64,000 nucleotides of DNA from Flaccisagitta enflata (Eukaryota; Chaetognatha; Sagittoidea; Aphragmophora), in the NCBI GenBank assembly GCA_965153355.1, contig OZ231126.1, positions 68,572,001 through 68,636,000 of the forward strand. The letters run 5' to 3'. A model generated the notes under the pieces. That model worked only from the letters and a program-made list of their open reading frames with translations. It was not told the DNA's origin and searched no databases. This document shows positions 10,375-21,618 of this stretch, one piece after another. A program made the translations under genes and the position numbers. Each line of letters opens with the position of its first letter. Within the stretch, counting starts at the first letter, position 1.

Positions 10375-10708
10375 ATGTAGAAGCGGTCGAAGAATATGAA
10401 TTTTCAAAAAAGTAGTAAAATTAGATGAAAAACCCTGAATAATGGATATTTTGATAATGCTTTCTAAGAAAAACCAATTCACTATTTTATAAATATTAAT
10501 CTTACATTTCCTTACTTTGATGAATATTTGGTTTTTTACAATTGCTTACAAAACAAACTTTTATATTGATATAGGTATATAATTAAAAAGATTATCTAAT
10601 TTAAAAATAAGAACATGTTAAAAACGCTTGAGCCTCAAAAAGGGGCTGAAAATAAGAACACTGAAGCTGACTTTAAAAATCCATGTTCTTATAAAGTGAA
10701 AAGCGTGT
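10375..10708 (-). mobile_element. Family E element, truncated copy
   Basis: Reverse-oriented relative to the 3327-3749 copy, sharing AAATAAGAACATGTT, AAGGGGCTGAAAATAAGAAC and the terminal TTCTTATAAAGTGAAAAGCGTG followed by TA. The other terminus is not clear. Confidence 0.6.
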
Positions 10709-10795
10709 ATCATATTTCAGAGCACTCATGGCCAAAAACGCCATAACCCGCGTACACGCATGTACATTGAGTTGTAAAACATAAAATTGAGAAAA

Positions 10796-10937
10796 AACAA
10801 GGCTGGATACACGGCTACCTTAGTCGCGTGCAGGTGGGCAGGAGCGGCAAAAAAAGCTAAGTGTGACGGACTGACAGACGGACCGACCGACAAACGGACA
10901 GAGCGGGTTGCAGAGTCCCGTGCACGCGACTAAATAT
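10796..10937 (+). mobile_element. Family A element
   Basis: ACAAGGCTGGATACACGG to GTGCACGCGACT. The body is shortened, with adjacent GACGGACTGACAGACGG repeats. Confidence 0.8.
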
Positions 10938-11107
10938 CTGAATTTAAGGTCTTTATTGAAAAAAAATTCCATTTTCTCCGCAACCCCTTGACCGATTGAA
11001 ATCTTTAGTCGCGTGCACGCGACTATGACCCTCATCGTCGGTCGGTTGGTCGGTCGGTCTGTCCGTCGGTCGGTCAGTCGGTCCGTCGGTCGGTCCGTAA
11101 CACTTTG

Positions 11108-11520
11108 CTTTTTTTTGTCATTTTGCGTCATTTTGCGTCATTTTATGTTATTTTAAATCATTTTAGGTCATTTTAAGGCATTCTATGTCATTTCCAGTCG
11201 TTTTTAGTCATTCTTAGTCATTTAAGTTATTTTGTCATTTTTTGTTATTTTTGTCATTTTAAGCTATTATAAGTCATTTTAAGTCGTGCTAAGTCATTTT
11301 AAGTCATTCTAAGTCATTATAAGTCATTATAAGTCATTTTAAGTTATTATAAGTCATTCTAAGTTATTATAAGTCATTCTAAGTCACGTTATTTTTTGGC
11401 TTTTGTAGTTTTTGTCATTTGCATCATTTTAAGTCATCTTAGGTCATTTTTAGTCATTTCAAGTCATCTCAAGTCATTTTAAGTCATTCTTTGTCATTTT
11501 GAGCCACTTTAAGTTATTTT
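11108..11520. repeat. Minisatellite, TCATTTTAAG-type 10-11 bp unit
   Basis: Degenerate tandem units of the form AAGTCATTTT/AAGTCATTCT. Not coding. Confidence 0.9.
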
Positions 11521-11529
11521 TTTTTATCT

Positions 11530-12150
11530 TAAGGTCTGGTTTAAGTCTGGTTCATGTCTGGTTTATGTCTGGTTTATGTCTGGTTTATGTCTGGTTTATG
11601 TCTGGTTCAAGTCTGGTTTAAGTCTGGTTTAAGTCTGGTTTATGCCTGGTTGAAGTCTGGTTTAAGTCTGGTTTAAGTTTGGTTTAAGTTTTGTTAAAGT
11701 CTGGTTAAAGTCTGGTTTAAATCTGGTTTAGGTCTGGTTTAAGTCTGGTTTAAGTCTGGTTTAAGTCTGGTTTAAGTCTGGATTAAGTCTGGTTTAAGTC
11801 TGGTTTAGGTCTGGTTTAAGTCTGGTTTAGGTCTGGTTTAAGTCTGGTTTAAGTCTGGTTTAAGTCTGGTTTAAGTCTGGTTTAAGTCTGGTTTAAGTCT
11901 GGTTTAAGTCTGGTTTAAGTCTGGTTTAAGTCTGGATTAAGTCTGGATTAAGTCTGGATTAAGTCTGGTTTTAGTCTAGTTTAGGTCTGGTTCAGGTCTG
12001 GTTCAGGTCTGGTTTACTTCTGGTTTAGGTCTAGTTTAGGTTTGGTTTAGGTCTGGTTTGAGTCTGGTTTAAATTTGGGTAAGGTCTGGTTGAAGTCTTG
12101 TTGAAGTCTGGTTTAAGTCTAGTTTAAGTGTGGTTTGAGTCAATAAAGAG
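11530..12150. repeat. Minisatellite, GTCTGGTTTAA 11-bp unit
   Basis: More than 50 tandem copies of an 11-bp unit with few variants (GGTTTAT, GGATTAA, GGTTCAG). The most homogeneous stretch is about 11800-11940. Confidence 0.95.
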
Positions 12151-12222
12151 ATACAATAAGGAGTCAGGTCAATTCAGTTATTTTTGTCTCGCACGCGACT
12201 TATAGGTGTTGGCCTTGTTTTA

Positions 12223-12780
12223 TAGAGAATTAACTAAAAATTACGCATCGAATGAGCTCTATCACGAAATTTTCCTTCGATTTGAAGAAGAGTTATGATT
12301 TTATAGAGATTTAAATAGAGCGGTCAGTTGTGCGTCGCCTCGGTTCGCCACGCGGCTTTTAGACCCCAATGCATAATACTTTGGATCTATCTTGGTCAGG
12401 GGAACCATATCTCGTATTCACGTGCGTACACGGTGTTGCTATAAACTGTGTCAGAAAAAAAGGCAAAATAAAAAGAAACTCCATTTTCTCGACAACCCCT
12501 GGACCGATTGAGCTGAAATTTTTTACAGTAAATCTACTTAAACATACACGCTGGATGAGCCCTATCCCAAAATTTTCCTTTGATAGAAGAAGAATTATGA
12601 TTTTCTGAATATTCTAAAAATTTGATAAGTTTTTACATCAAAATGGTCTTGACTCCAGCTGGTCCAGGGACATGATCAGGATGAGATAGGTCAATAGGGG
12701 TTCAACCAGGCCTGAATTCATGAATAAAAACACTAAATCTTTGAAAAAAAAATCGCCATTCATCGTTTGGAGAGATTGAG
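12223..12780. other. No gene seen; diverged ~300-bp direct repeat
   Basis: The phrase around ATGAGC(T/C)CTATC(A/C)C, AAATTTTCCTT and ATTATGATTTT occurs at about 12250-12310 and 12550-12610. CCATTTTCTC, AACCCCT and GACCGATTGA occur at about 12480 and at 10970. Looks like old repeat DNA. Confidence 0.4.
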
Positions 12781-12793
12781 ATATGCTTGATAC

Positions 12794-12927
12794 CGTGCCA
12801 GTGTGGATTGCGTTTGTTCCGTGCCTTCTTTCAGCCAGGCGACGTCCGTCAAAATTGCGTTTGTTTCCGTGCGACCGACGTTAAAGGCGTTCCAAGCACC
12901 GCTCCAGGCATTTGCATGAATTTGAAA
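12794..12927 (-). CDS. Candidate internal exon (strand ambiguous)
   Basis: On the minus strand, between an acceptor ATTCAAATACAG and a donor CACG|GTATCAAG, 44 codons are open and use GTC/GCC/ACG-type codons like the sure exons. They read FQIHANAWSGAWNAF, then NVGRTETNAILTD, then VAWLKEGTEQTQSTLAR. The plus strand is also open over the same bases and gives a Cys-containing tail after CTTTCTTTCAG with AATAAA inside, so the strand is not settled. I recognise no family on either. Confidence 0.28.
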
Positions 12928-12974
12928 CTGTATTTGAATTTCAATAAAAGTAATTTAGAGAAATACTGTTGAGG

Positions 12975-13305
12975 ATTAGTATATTGCTTGACATATGTAT
13001 GCAGAATGCTTGAGATAACGGGTGGTCAAAAAAAAGTGACTCTTGTTTTTCTATATCTTTTATAAAATAGTGTTTATGAAAAACATTCTTTTTTTACTAA
13101 AAAGGTAAAATGCAGGAGAATCTTTTATCCTGATTTTTGTATATTTTTTATATAATTTGAGCTATTTACAATTAACCTAATTAAATTTTAGACCGCTTTA
13201 ATTTTCTTTAAAATTTGTTTGTATAGATATTGAAATTTTTTTAAAGATTCATTATTAATAGTTAAAGATTATTCAAAAGCTGGAAAAAAAAACTAGGAAA
13301 AATTC
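12975..13305. other. AT-rich spacer, nothing recognised
   Basis: High A/T with homopolymer runs. I see no exon-like open frame or element ends. Confidence 0.4.
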
Positions 13306-13308
13306 AAA

Positions 13309-13804
13309 CAAGGTCATCAAACCTTAGTCGCGTGGTAATAAAGGTAATTAGGGTAATTAGGGTAATTAAGGTAATATAGGTAATAAAGGTAATTAAGGTA
13401 ATTAAGGTAATAAAGGTAAAGGTACCGAAAGTACCTAAAGTACCCTAGAGTACCCTTAAGTACCCTAAACAACCCTAAAGTACTCTAAAGTACCTTATGT
13501 ACCTAAAGTACTCTAAAGTAAACTTAAGTACCCTAAAGTACCTAATTTACCCTAAAGTACACTAAAGAACCCTTAAGTTCCCTAAAGTACCTAAAAGTAC
13601 CTAAAGTAACCTTAAATACCTATAGCACCCTGAAGTACCCCTTAGTACCCTAAAGTACCTTAAAGTACCCTAAAGTACCCTAAAATACCTTTAAAATGAA
13701 GATTTAGGCTTTATTTCAAAAAAGTTATAGACCGACCGACTGACAGACCGACAGACCGACCAACTGACATAGCGGCTTTAGAGTCGCGTTCACGCGGTTA
13801 AAAA
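13309..13804 (+). mobile_element. Family A-like element carrying GGTAATTA and TACCCTAAAG minisatellites
   Basis: Left end CAAGGTCATCAAACC then TTAGTCGCGTGG; right end GACCGACAGACC repeats then AGAGTCGCGTTCACGCGGTT and an A run. The body is two arrays: about 9-10 bp GGTAATTA units (13340-13430) and 10-bp TACCCTAAAG units (13430-13690). Confidence 0.72.
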
Positions 13805-14101
13805 TACAAGCATACAACAAAACTTTCTAAAAACATCCTTTTGTTTTTTATTCAAATCTCTTTAACTTAAGCTTAGAGACTTACAATTAATTGAGTTTAT
13901 TTCAAAAATGACCTAATTAAGTTATGCGTTTTTTAAAAATAATTGATTTTTCATGTTATTACTGATTTATGCAAACATTTTACTTTTTTACGTTTATATA
14001 GTTAATAATTATTAATTAATAACTATTAATTAATAACTATTAGTTATTTGATTTAAAGATAAAAAACTTACTTCATTTTTAAAATATCAACTTATAAAAA
14101 A

Positions 14102-14323
14102 CAAGGCCGGATACACGGCTACCCCAGTCGCGTGCGGGTGGGCAGGGCCATAATTGAGGTCACCAGATCATTTGGGCAGGAGCAGTAAGACCAAAACCGC
14201 AAAAACCCAAAAAAGTAAATTGTGACGGACTGACGGATGGACCAACGGACGGACCAACAGACTGACGGACCGACAGACAAACCATTAAAGCGGGGTGTAG
14301 AGTCAAATAGCACGCAACTAAAA
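14102..14323 (+). mobile_element. Family A element, full-length
   Basis: CAAGGCCGGATACACGGCTA at the left; TTTGGGCAGGAGCAGT and ACGGACGGACC repeats inside; a decayed hairpin at the right. Confidence 0.85.
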
Positions 14324-14448
14324 ATCAAAACTTATAGGAGGAAATTCTAGCTTAGTAACTTTGTTTTGAACACCCGTTACATAGGGTTTAGCCCCAATAC
14401 AGAACTGACCAGGATGGGATTGATGTGCGTAAGTCGCTTTTGAACTAA

Positions 14449-16190
14449 ACCGCCACCTGCACAAGTTGGGCTACGATGAAAAAAAAAAAAAATTTAGTAA
14501 GGAGGCTAAAAAAGGCCCAATCTTATGTAAAAAAACCTGGGGAATCCAACCGTGACCTTTTTAGAGCCCTACGCGGCTGCGTTTAGAAACGGCCCCAAAA
14601 AAACACCCAAAAATGGCTATTTTTGGGTATTTTTGGCCAAAATTTAGTACTTAAATGGAGGCCAAGTGTTTAAATTCATAGTTGGGGACACTTCAAGATG
14701 TAAGAGACTAGTAAAACAAGAATCATGATGATGGGGCTATTGTGGGGTACCTAAAAAGGCCCAAAAAGGGCCCCTAAAACGAAAAAAATGTAGTTTTTTT
14801 TTCATTGTGACTACAAAAATGAATGGAATGACTTCAAATTTGAAATGGAAGTTCCTTATAAATGCAACTACCATCATGTAAAAATTTGTGGCCCTCCTTA
14901 GATGGCTTCATAGGAAAATTTGGCCACAAAAACCAAAAATCGCTCCCAAAGAAATCAGTTTTTTGAGTTCATTGACCTAAAAACAATATTATAAGGTCAG
15001 GGTACCCCAATTTTTTTTTCTATTTTGCTAATATAAGATGTTTGGAGGTTCCAAAAAAAATTTCAGGCCATATTTCCAAAAAATGGCTGAGATATGACCA
15101 TTTGAAGCGACGTGGTAAAAATGGAAAACGCCAAAAATGGTCATTTTTGGTGATTTTTTTAAACAATTGGGTACAAAAAGGGGTCCTGTTCATTTTAATT
15201 CATAGTTGGGGACACTACAAGATGTAAGAGATTATAAAAACAGGAATCATAATGATGGGGCTATTGTGGGGTACCTAAAAAGGCCCAAAAAGGGCCCCTA
15301 AAACGAAAAAAATGTAGTTTTTTTTTCATTGTGACTACAAAAATGAATGGAATGCCTTCAAATTGGAAATGGAAGTTTTTAATAAATGCAACTACCATCA
15401 TGTAAAAATTTGTGGCCCTCCTTAAATGGCTTCATAGGAAAATTTGGCCAAAAACCCAAAATCGCTCCAAAATCAGTTTTTTAGTTCATTGACCTAAAAA
15501 CAATATTTCAAGATCAGGGTTCCCCAATTTCTTTTTTCTATTTTGCTATTATAAGATGTTTGGAGGTTCCAAAAAAAATTTCAGGCCATATTTCCAAAAA
15601 ATGGCTGAGATATGACCATTTGAAGCGACGTGGTAAAACTGAAAAATGCCAAAAATGGTCATTTTTGGTGATTTTTAAAAACAATTGGACACAAAAAGGG
15701 GTCCCGTTCATTTTAATTCATAGTTGGGGACACTACAAGATGTAAGAGATTATAAAAACAGGAATCATAATGATGGGGCTATGGTGGGGTACCTAAAAAG
15801 GCCCAAAAAGGGCCCCTGAAGCAAAAAATAGTTTTTTTTTCATTGTGACTACAAAAATGAATGGAATGCCTTAAAATTAGAAATGGAAGTTCCTAATAAA
15901 TGCAACTACCATCATGAAAAAAAATTTTGGCCCTCCTTAAATGGCTTCATAGGAAAATTAGGCCACAAAAAAAATTGCTCAAAAAAATCAGTTTTCTCAG
16001 TTCATTGACCTAGAAACAATATTTGAAGGTCAGGGTACCCCAATTTTTTTTTGTTTTGCTAATATAAGATGTTTGGAAGTTCTTAAAAAAGTTTCAGGCC
16101 ATACTTCCATAAAATGGCTGAGATATCACCATTTTAAGCGACGTGGTAAAACTGAAAAATGCCAAAAATGGTCATTTTTGGTGATGGATA
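14449..16190. repeat. Left arm of a 4.4-kb inverted repeat: tandem ~515-bp units
   Basis: The phrase GATGTTTGGAGGTTCC recurs at about 15036, 15554 and (as GGAAGTTC) 16066, a period of about 515 bp. Each unit contains TGGGGTACCTAAAAAGGCC and CATAGTTGGGGACACT. The outer edge (ACCGCCACCTGCACAAGTTG) is mirrored at 18870-18893. The 61-codon ORFs here are read from the repeat and differ between units. Confidence 0.9.
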
Positions 16191-16257
16191 TATGTGAGCG
16201 ATCCAAAAAATAAATTGTGTTGGGTTTTCTTGCTGTAAAAGAGTAGGGAAAAATTGA

Positions 16258-16634
16258 ACAAGGCCAACACCTATAAGTCGCGTGCGAGACTTACAGACAA
16301 AGAGTAACTTAGAATGACTTAGAATGACTTTCAATGACTTAGAATGACCTAAAATGACCAAAATTGACTTAAAATGACTAAAAAAACAAAAAAACAAAAA
16401 TAACTTAAACTAACTTAAAATGACTTAAAATGACTTAAAATGACTTAGACTGACTCAAAATGACTTAGAATAACTATAAATGACTTAAAATGACTTAAAA
16501 TGACCTAAGAGTTGACGTTATAGTACAAAAAAGTAAAGTGTGACGGACGGACCGACGGACCGACGGACGGACGGACCGACGGACCGACGGACCGACAAAG
16601 CGGGTTGTAGAGTCGCGTGCACGCGACTAAAAAG
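16258..16634 (+). mobile_element. Family A element with ACTTAAAATG minisatellite
   Basis: Left end CAAGGCCAACACCTATAAG then GTCGCGTGCGAG; a 10-11 bp ACTTAGAATG/ACTTAAAATG array; GACCGACGGACC repeats; right end AGAGTCGCGTGCACGCGACT and AAAAA. Confidence 0.82.
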
Positions 16635-16924
16635 TGGCTTTCTGAGATCAGCCACTTATAACTTCTTTACAATCCTACTCCAAGAATTAGTCCCTGTATG
16701 AAACACTGTATACAGCACCCGCCAACTCGGCCTGGCCACAGCAAATAAACAGTCCCTGTACAATTATTTCAAAATTATGTGTTTTTCTTGTTATTTTCTG
16801 TACAGTTACTGTTTAAGAGAGTTAGCACAGTTAATTTCCATTTTTATTGAATAAAAAGGATGTTAACACTCTGGCTCTCGTGGCTCAGTTTACAGGAATG
16901 AGCAACTCGTAGCTGTTGGCTAGG
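16635..16924. other. Spacer inside the large inverted repeat
   Basis: High-complexity sequence with AATAAA-like motifs at about 16744 and 16850 (plus strand). I find no convincing exon and no element ends. Confidence 0.35.
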
Positions 16925-17052
16925 CTAGTTCGTCACATCTTTACCAAACAATTGTTTGGCTAGGATGCTACCATGAACCTTCCATTCCCGCCTCAGATAC
17001 AGATCGTTCTTTCGAATCACCAATCCTCTTCTAACCACTCCCTCCCCCTTCT
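16925..17052 (-). CDS. Weak candidate last exon (41 codons)
   Basis: Minus strand: acceptor AAATACTAAG directly beside the (CA)n/(GA)n tract, then an open frame ending TAG with [18 protein letters not shown] in its second half. Forty codons open by chance is not rare, so the support is only the splice site and protein-like composition. No family recognised. Confidence 0.22.
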
Positions 17053-17059
17053 CTTAGTA

Positions 17060-17075
17060 TTTGTGTGTGTGTGTG

Positions 17076-17134
<59 letters not shown>

Positions 17135-17165
17135 GTCTCTGTCTCTCTCTCTCTGTCTCTCTGTC

Positions 17166-17232
<67 letters not shown>
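17060..17232. repeat. (TG)n, (TCTG)n and (TC)n compound microsatellite
   Basis: TG dinucleotides pass into TCTG and TC. It sits in the spacer of the inverted repeat. Confidence 0.97.
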
Positions 17233-17275
17233 TTACTGACTGACAAAGCAAGGTTAGATTTGCATGTCTTTGACT

Positions 17276-17490
17276 AACAAGGCCGGATACACGGCTACCC
17301 CAGTCGCGTGCGGGTGGGCAGGGGCTGTTTTTGAGGTCACTCAATCATTTGGGCAGGAGCAGTGAGGCCAAAGATCGCAAACCCCAAAAAAGTAAAGCGT
17401 GACGGACCGACGGACGGACGGACCGACAGATGGCGGACCAACGGACGGACGACCGACAAAGCGGTTGTAAGTCGCGCATGCGACTAAAAT
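17276..17490 (+). mobile_element. Family A element
   Basis: CAAGGCCGGATACACGGCTA to AAGTCGCGCATGCGACTAAAA, with GACCGACGGACGG repeats. A second right-end fragment in the opposite orientation follows at 17504-17640. Confidence 0.85.
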
Positions 17491-17503
17491 GGTTATTTCT
17501 TTT

Positions 17504-17640
17504 TAGTCGCGTGCTACGCGACTCCACCCGCTTTGTCCGTCGTCGTTGGTCCATCCGTCGGTCCGTCGGTCCTTCCCGTCGGTCGGTGGTCAGTTGATCC
17601 GTCATCTTTACTTTTTGGGTTTTTAGGGTTTTAGGGTTTT
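17504..17640 (-). mobile_element. Family A right-end fragment, inverted
   Basis: TTTTTAGTCGCGTGCTACGC hairpin end followed by GTCCGTCGTCGTTGGTCC. It breaks into the inverted-repeat arm without a left end. It faces the previous copy, making a small head-to-head pair. Confidence 0.75.
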
Positions 17641-17644
17641 TGGC

Positions 17645-18893
17645 TAAAAAATCACAAAAAATGACCATTTTCGGCGTTTTCCATATTTACCACGTCGCTT
17701 CAAATGGTCATATCTCAGCCATTTTTTGGAAATATGGCCTGAAATTTTTTTTGGAACCTCCAAACATCTTATATTAGCAAAATAGAAAAAAAAATTGGGG
17801 TACCCTGACCTTCAAATATTGTTTTTAGGTCAATTAACTCAAAAAACTGATTTTTGGAGCGATTTTTGGTTTTTGTGGCCAAATTTTCCTATGAAGCCAT
17901 CTAAGGAGGGCCACAAATCTTTACATGATGGTAGTTGCATCTATAAGGAACTTCCATTTCAAATTTGAAGTCATTCCATTCATTTTTGTAGTCACAATGA
18001 AAAAAAAAATACATTTTTTTCGTTTTAGGGGCCCTTTTTGGGCCTTTTTAGGTACCCCACAATAGCCCCATCATTATGATTCCTGTTTTTATAATCTCTT
18101 ACATCTTGTAGTGTCCCCAACTATGAATTAAAATGAACAGGACCCCTTTTTGTACCCAATTGTTTAAAAAAATCACAAAAAATGACCATTTTCGGCGTTT
18201 TCCATTTTTACCACTTTCGCTTCAAATGGTCATATCTCAGCCATTTTTTGGAAATATGGCCTGAAATTTTTTTTGGAACCTCCAAACATCTTATATTAGC
18301 AAAATAGAAAAAAAAATTGGGGTACCCTGACCTTATAATATTGTTTTTAGGTCAATGAACTCAAAAAACTGATTTTTTTGGAGCGATTTTTGGTTTTTGT
18401 GGCCAAATTTTCCTATGAAGCCATCTAAGGAGGGCCACAAATTTTTACATGATGGTAGTTGCATTTATAAGGAACTTCCATTTCAAATTTGAAGTCATTC
18501 CATTCATTTTTGTAGTCACAATGAAAAAAAAACTACATTTTTTCCGTTTTAGGGGCCCTTTTTGGGCCTTTTTAGGTACCCAACAATAGCCCCATCATCA
18601 TGATTCTTGTTTTACTAGTCTCTTACATCTTGAAGTGTCCCCAAGTATGAAATTAAACACTTGGCCTCCATTTAAGTACTAAATTTTAGCCAAAAATACC
18701 CAAAAATAGCCATTTTTGGGTGTTTTTTTGGGGCCGTTTCTAAACGCAGCCGCGTAGGGCTCTAAAAAGGTCACAGTTGGATTCCCCAGGTTTTTTTACA
18801 CAAGATTGACCTTTTTCTAGCCTCCTTACTCAATTTTTTTTTTGCGATGAGAAATAATGCAGCTAGCTCAACTTGTGCAGGTGGCGGTAAAAT
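17645..18893. repeat. Right arm of the 4.4-kb inverted repeat
   Basis: Reverse complement of the left-arm units: GGAACCTCCAAACATC at about 17752 and 18275. About 2.3 units compared with about 3.3 on the left, so the arms have changed copy number independently. Confidence 0.9.
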
Positions 18894-19261
18894 ATGTAGA
18901 ATTAGGTTGCTCCCTCTAAAGTTAACCACACTGGCCAAAACTCGGTAAAAACCATTTCTAATACGTAATCCTAGGTACGACTGTTTTCGCAAGGACGCAA
19001 CACACACATGTGCGCATACACACACACTGGATGCGCGAGATTAAATTCACAAGCGTTCCCGCAGCTTGTCCATCACGTTTCGCACTGCATCTATTGTTTT
19101 AGTTGCCAATGTGATATTTACCCCTAACCCTACATTTACCCTTACATGTTCCTCTACATTAACCCCTTAGACCCTTAGTTTCGCCTCTACCCCTAGACGC
19201 ACCAGTAACCCAAGACTCATCTGTATTTAAAGACTCGCCTTTACTCCTAGACTCGTCCCTA

Positions 19262-19408
19262 TCCTCCGCTTCTTTTAAATACCAACACACAAATTGTACC
19301 TCGCACTCCCTTTGATGGAAATAGAGAACGGCTAAACAATTACAACGATCCAGGGGGATGTTCACACGCGTGACTTGAAGCTTGACTTCAAGGTTGACTT
19401 TGAGCAAG
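19262..19408 (-). CDS. Weak candidate exon, Cys-containing
   Basis: Minus strand: open after CATTACTTGGAG, reading VNLEVKLQVTRVNIP then LDRCNCLAVLYFHQ then RECEVQFVCW, with a possible donor TG|GTATTT. Beta-strand-like alternation and three or four cysteines suggest an extracellular domain, but I recognise none. A long GA tract lies upstream on this strand. The frame also continues to about 19159 without splicing. Confidence 0.25.
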
Positions 19409-19551
19409 ACTCCAAGTAATGCTTGAAGCATTCCTCCGACATGACTTATCCAAGCAACCATCGGGGTAAGGTCTGAAGCATCGGGCCAAGGTTACATGTT
19501 ATGCCACAGTGTTTGTGCGTGTATTTTGAAGCAGCAGCTGCTGCTTCTAAT

Positions 19552-19557
<6 letters not shown>

Positions 19558-19614
<57 letters not shown>

Positions 19615-19662
19615 GAGGGAGAGGGGAGAGGAGAGAGAGAGAGAGAGAGGGGAAGAAAGAGG

Positions 19663-19712
<50 letters not shown>

Positions 19713-20095
19713 GAGAGAGAGAGAGAGGAGAGAGGAGAGAGAGAGAGTGAGAGAGAGAGAGAAGGGGGGGAGAGAGAGAGAGGGGGGAAGAGACAGAGAG
19801 GGGGGAGAGGGAGAGAGGGGGAGAGAGAGGGGAGAGAGGTGGGAGAGAGAGAGAGGGAGGGGGGAGAGAGAGTGAGGGGGGAGAGAGAGAAAGAGAGGGG
19901 GAAAGAGGGGGAGAAAGAAAGAGAGAGGGGGAGAGAGAGAGGGGGGAGAGAGAGAAGGGGGGAGAGAGAAAGGGGGGAGAGAGAGAGGGGGAGAGGGAGA
20001 GGGGGGAGAGAGAGAGAGGAGGAGAGAGAGAGAGAGGGGAGAGAAAGGGGGGGAGAGAGAGGGGGGGAGAAAGAGAGGGGGAGAGAGAGAGACAG
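19558..20095. repeat. (GA)n/GGGGAGA purine tract
   Basis: Pure GA to about 19608, then about 480 bp of irregular GA/GGGGAGA. The ORFs over it are artefacts. A strand this purine-rich could form triplex DNA. Confidence 0.97.
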
Positions 20096-20097
20096 AA

Positions 20098-20285
20098 CAA
20101 GGCCGGATACATAGCTACCCCAGTTACCGGCATGTGGGCAGGAGGTTTGAGATCACTAAAGCATTTGGGCAGGGTCAGTGTGACCAAAAAATCTCAAAAA
20201 CTCAAAAACGGTAAAATAAAACATTATGGTTGGACCAACCAATGAATTGATACACAAAGCTTGGTGTAGAGTCGCGTAGCTTGCA
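20098..20285 (+). mobile_element. Family A element, decayed
   Basis: CAAGGCCGGATACATAGC to AGAGTCGCGTAGCTTGCAAC, directly abutting the purine tract. Confidence 0.7.
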
Positions 20286-20403
20286 ACAAACAAGAAAGAG
20301 TCGGTGATAAAAATAGTACCAGAAAGATAGACAAATCACAAAGGAAGAAAAATAAAGATTGGGAGAGAGACAGAATGAGTGAAACAAAGGACAAGCAAAT
20401 CAG

Positions 20404-20534
<131 letters not shown>

Positions 20535-20705
20535 GAGAGAGAGATAAAGAAAGACAGGAAGAAAGAGAGAGAGAGAGAGAGAAAGAGAAACAGAAAGAGA
20601 GAGAAAAAGAGAGAGACTGTCATACAGAGAGAAAACAGTCAGAGGCAGAAGGAGACAAACAGAAAGAGGGAGAGAAGGGAAGAGGGATAAGGGAAACAAC
20701 TAACA

Positions 20706-20947
20706 AGAGGCCGAATACATAGCTACCCAAGTCTGGTGTGGGTGGGCTTGGGTAGTGATGTAAACAACGCTGGATACACGGCTAGCGGAGTCTTGTGTGG
20801 GTGGGCAGGAGCAGTGATTTAAAACGCCAACTCAAAATTTGGGCAGGAGTGCCCAAAAGCTCAAAAAAACGCCGAAAAAGCAAATGGTGACTGACCAACC
20901 AACCAACCGACAAAGCGGGTTAAAGAGTTGCGTGCACAAAACTAAAA
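20706..20947 (+). mobile_element. Two family A left ends in tandem plus one right end
   Basis: AGGCCGAATACATAGC and then GCTGGATACACGGC occur about 60 bp apart, followed by one body and a weak right end (GAGTTGCGTGCACAAAACT). Confidence 0.65.
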
Positions 20948-21039
20948 ACCATCATGCATTTTGGCTACGGCAGCAATGCAAAAGCAACCTGCAAGAGCCA
21001 GAAAAAAAACGAACCAGTGACGATGAGACACAATATCTT

Positions 21040-21230
21040 TGCGGATGGGTGGGCAGGGGAATCTCATCCCCAGCCTCACCCCAACCCCCCTTCAACACAC
21101 TTTCACACACACAATACTAATTACAGCATCGTAAATGCGCGTTTTTACCATTTTCAATTCGACTTCCCCGTACCAACGGACTAATGGGCGGACAGAGCCT
21201 CTTATGGCGTTTTGCGTCCGCAACTAAAAT
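21040..21230 (+). mobile_element. Family C element (A-related)
   Basis: TTTGCGGATGGGTGGGCAGG, then a C-rich CCCAGCCTCACCCC block and ACACAC, then CCTCTTATG and TTGCGTCCGCAACT. Same plan as the copies at 44090 and 47180. Confidence 0.65.
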
Positions 21231-21473
21231 ATATAAAAAGAAGATGGACAGACTGCCAATTTGACCAACAGAGGGACAGTCAACAAATTGACCAATAGAG
21301 GGACAGTCAAAGCGAGGTAGAGAGTCACGTAGCACTCAATTAAAAACAAAAAGAAGTTTACCGTATTTCTCCTAATTAGCACCCCCTCCCTAGTTAGCGT
21401 TTCTCTCTATTTTGGAAGGGAAAATCTGCCACATCCAGAAAAATTGCTGAACTTTTATACATTTTGACTAAAA
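21231..21473. other. Family A and G fragments
   Basis: A decayed A right end (21290-21345) and a one-sided family G end (TACCGTATTTCTCC at 21360). No gene. Confidence 0.4.
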
Positions 21474-21618
21474 CAAGGCCGGATACATGGCAGCAGGGTC
21501 GCGGACGGTTGGGCAGGGGCAGCTATGCAGAAACGGCCCGCTATTCAGAAATGTGACGGACGGACCGACGGACCGACCGACACGGCAAGATGTAGAGTCG
21601 CGTGTTCGCGACTAAAAA
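21474..21618 (+). mobile_element. Family A element, CGCGGAC subfamily
   Basis: Left GGTCGCGGACGGTTGGG; right AGAGTCGCGTGTTCGCGACT then AAAAA. The left motif and the hairpin match each other's variant word. Confidence 0.8.

Larger units (their letters stand above)
11004..12222 (-). mobile_element. Long family A element carrying minisatellites
   Basis: Hairpin end TAGTCGCGTGCACGCGACTA at 11004, then GGTCGGTCGGTC repeats, two minisatellite arrays, and the opposite end CGCACGCGACTTATAGG then TGTTGGCCTTGTTTT. The left-end motif on the minus strand is AGTCGCGTGCG, identical to the hairpin arm. Same design as 16258-16634 and 54153-56908. Confidence 0.75.

Noticed and set aside
11530-12150. Possible telomere-like array
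   Set aside because: The 11-bp GTCTGGTTTAA unit is not a known telomere repeat and is interstitial between element ends.
15042-15745. Two near-identical 61-codon ORFs (MEVPKKISGHISKKW...)
   Set aside because: They are read from successive 515-bp repeat units; the third unit and the inverted arm break the frame, so there is no sign of selection on coding.
19492-20187. 231-codon Ser/Leu/Pro ORF resembling a mucin
   Set aside because: It is the complement of an irregular GA/GGGGAGA tract and includes a family A end.
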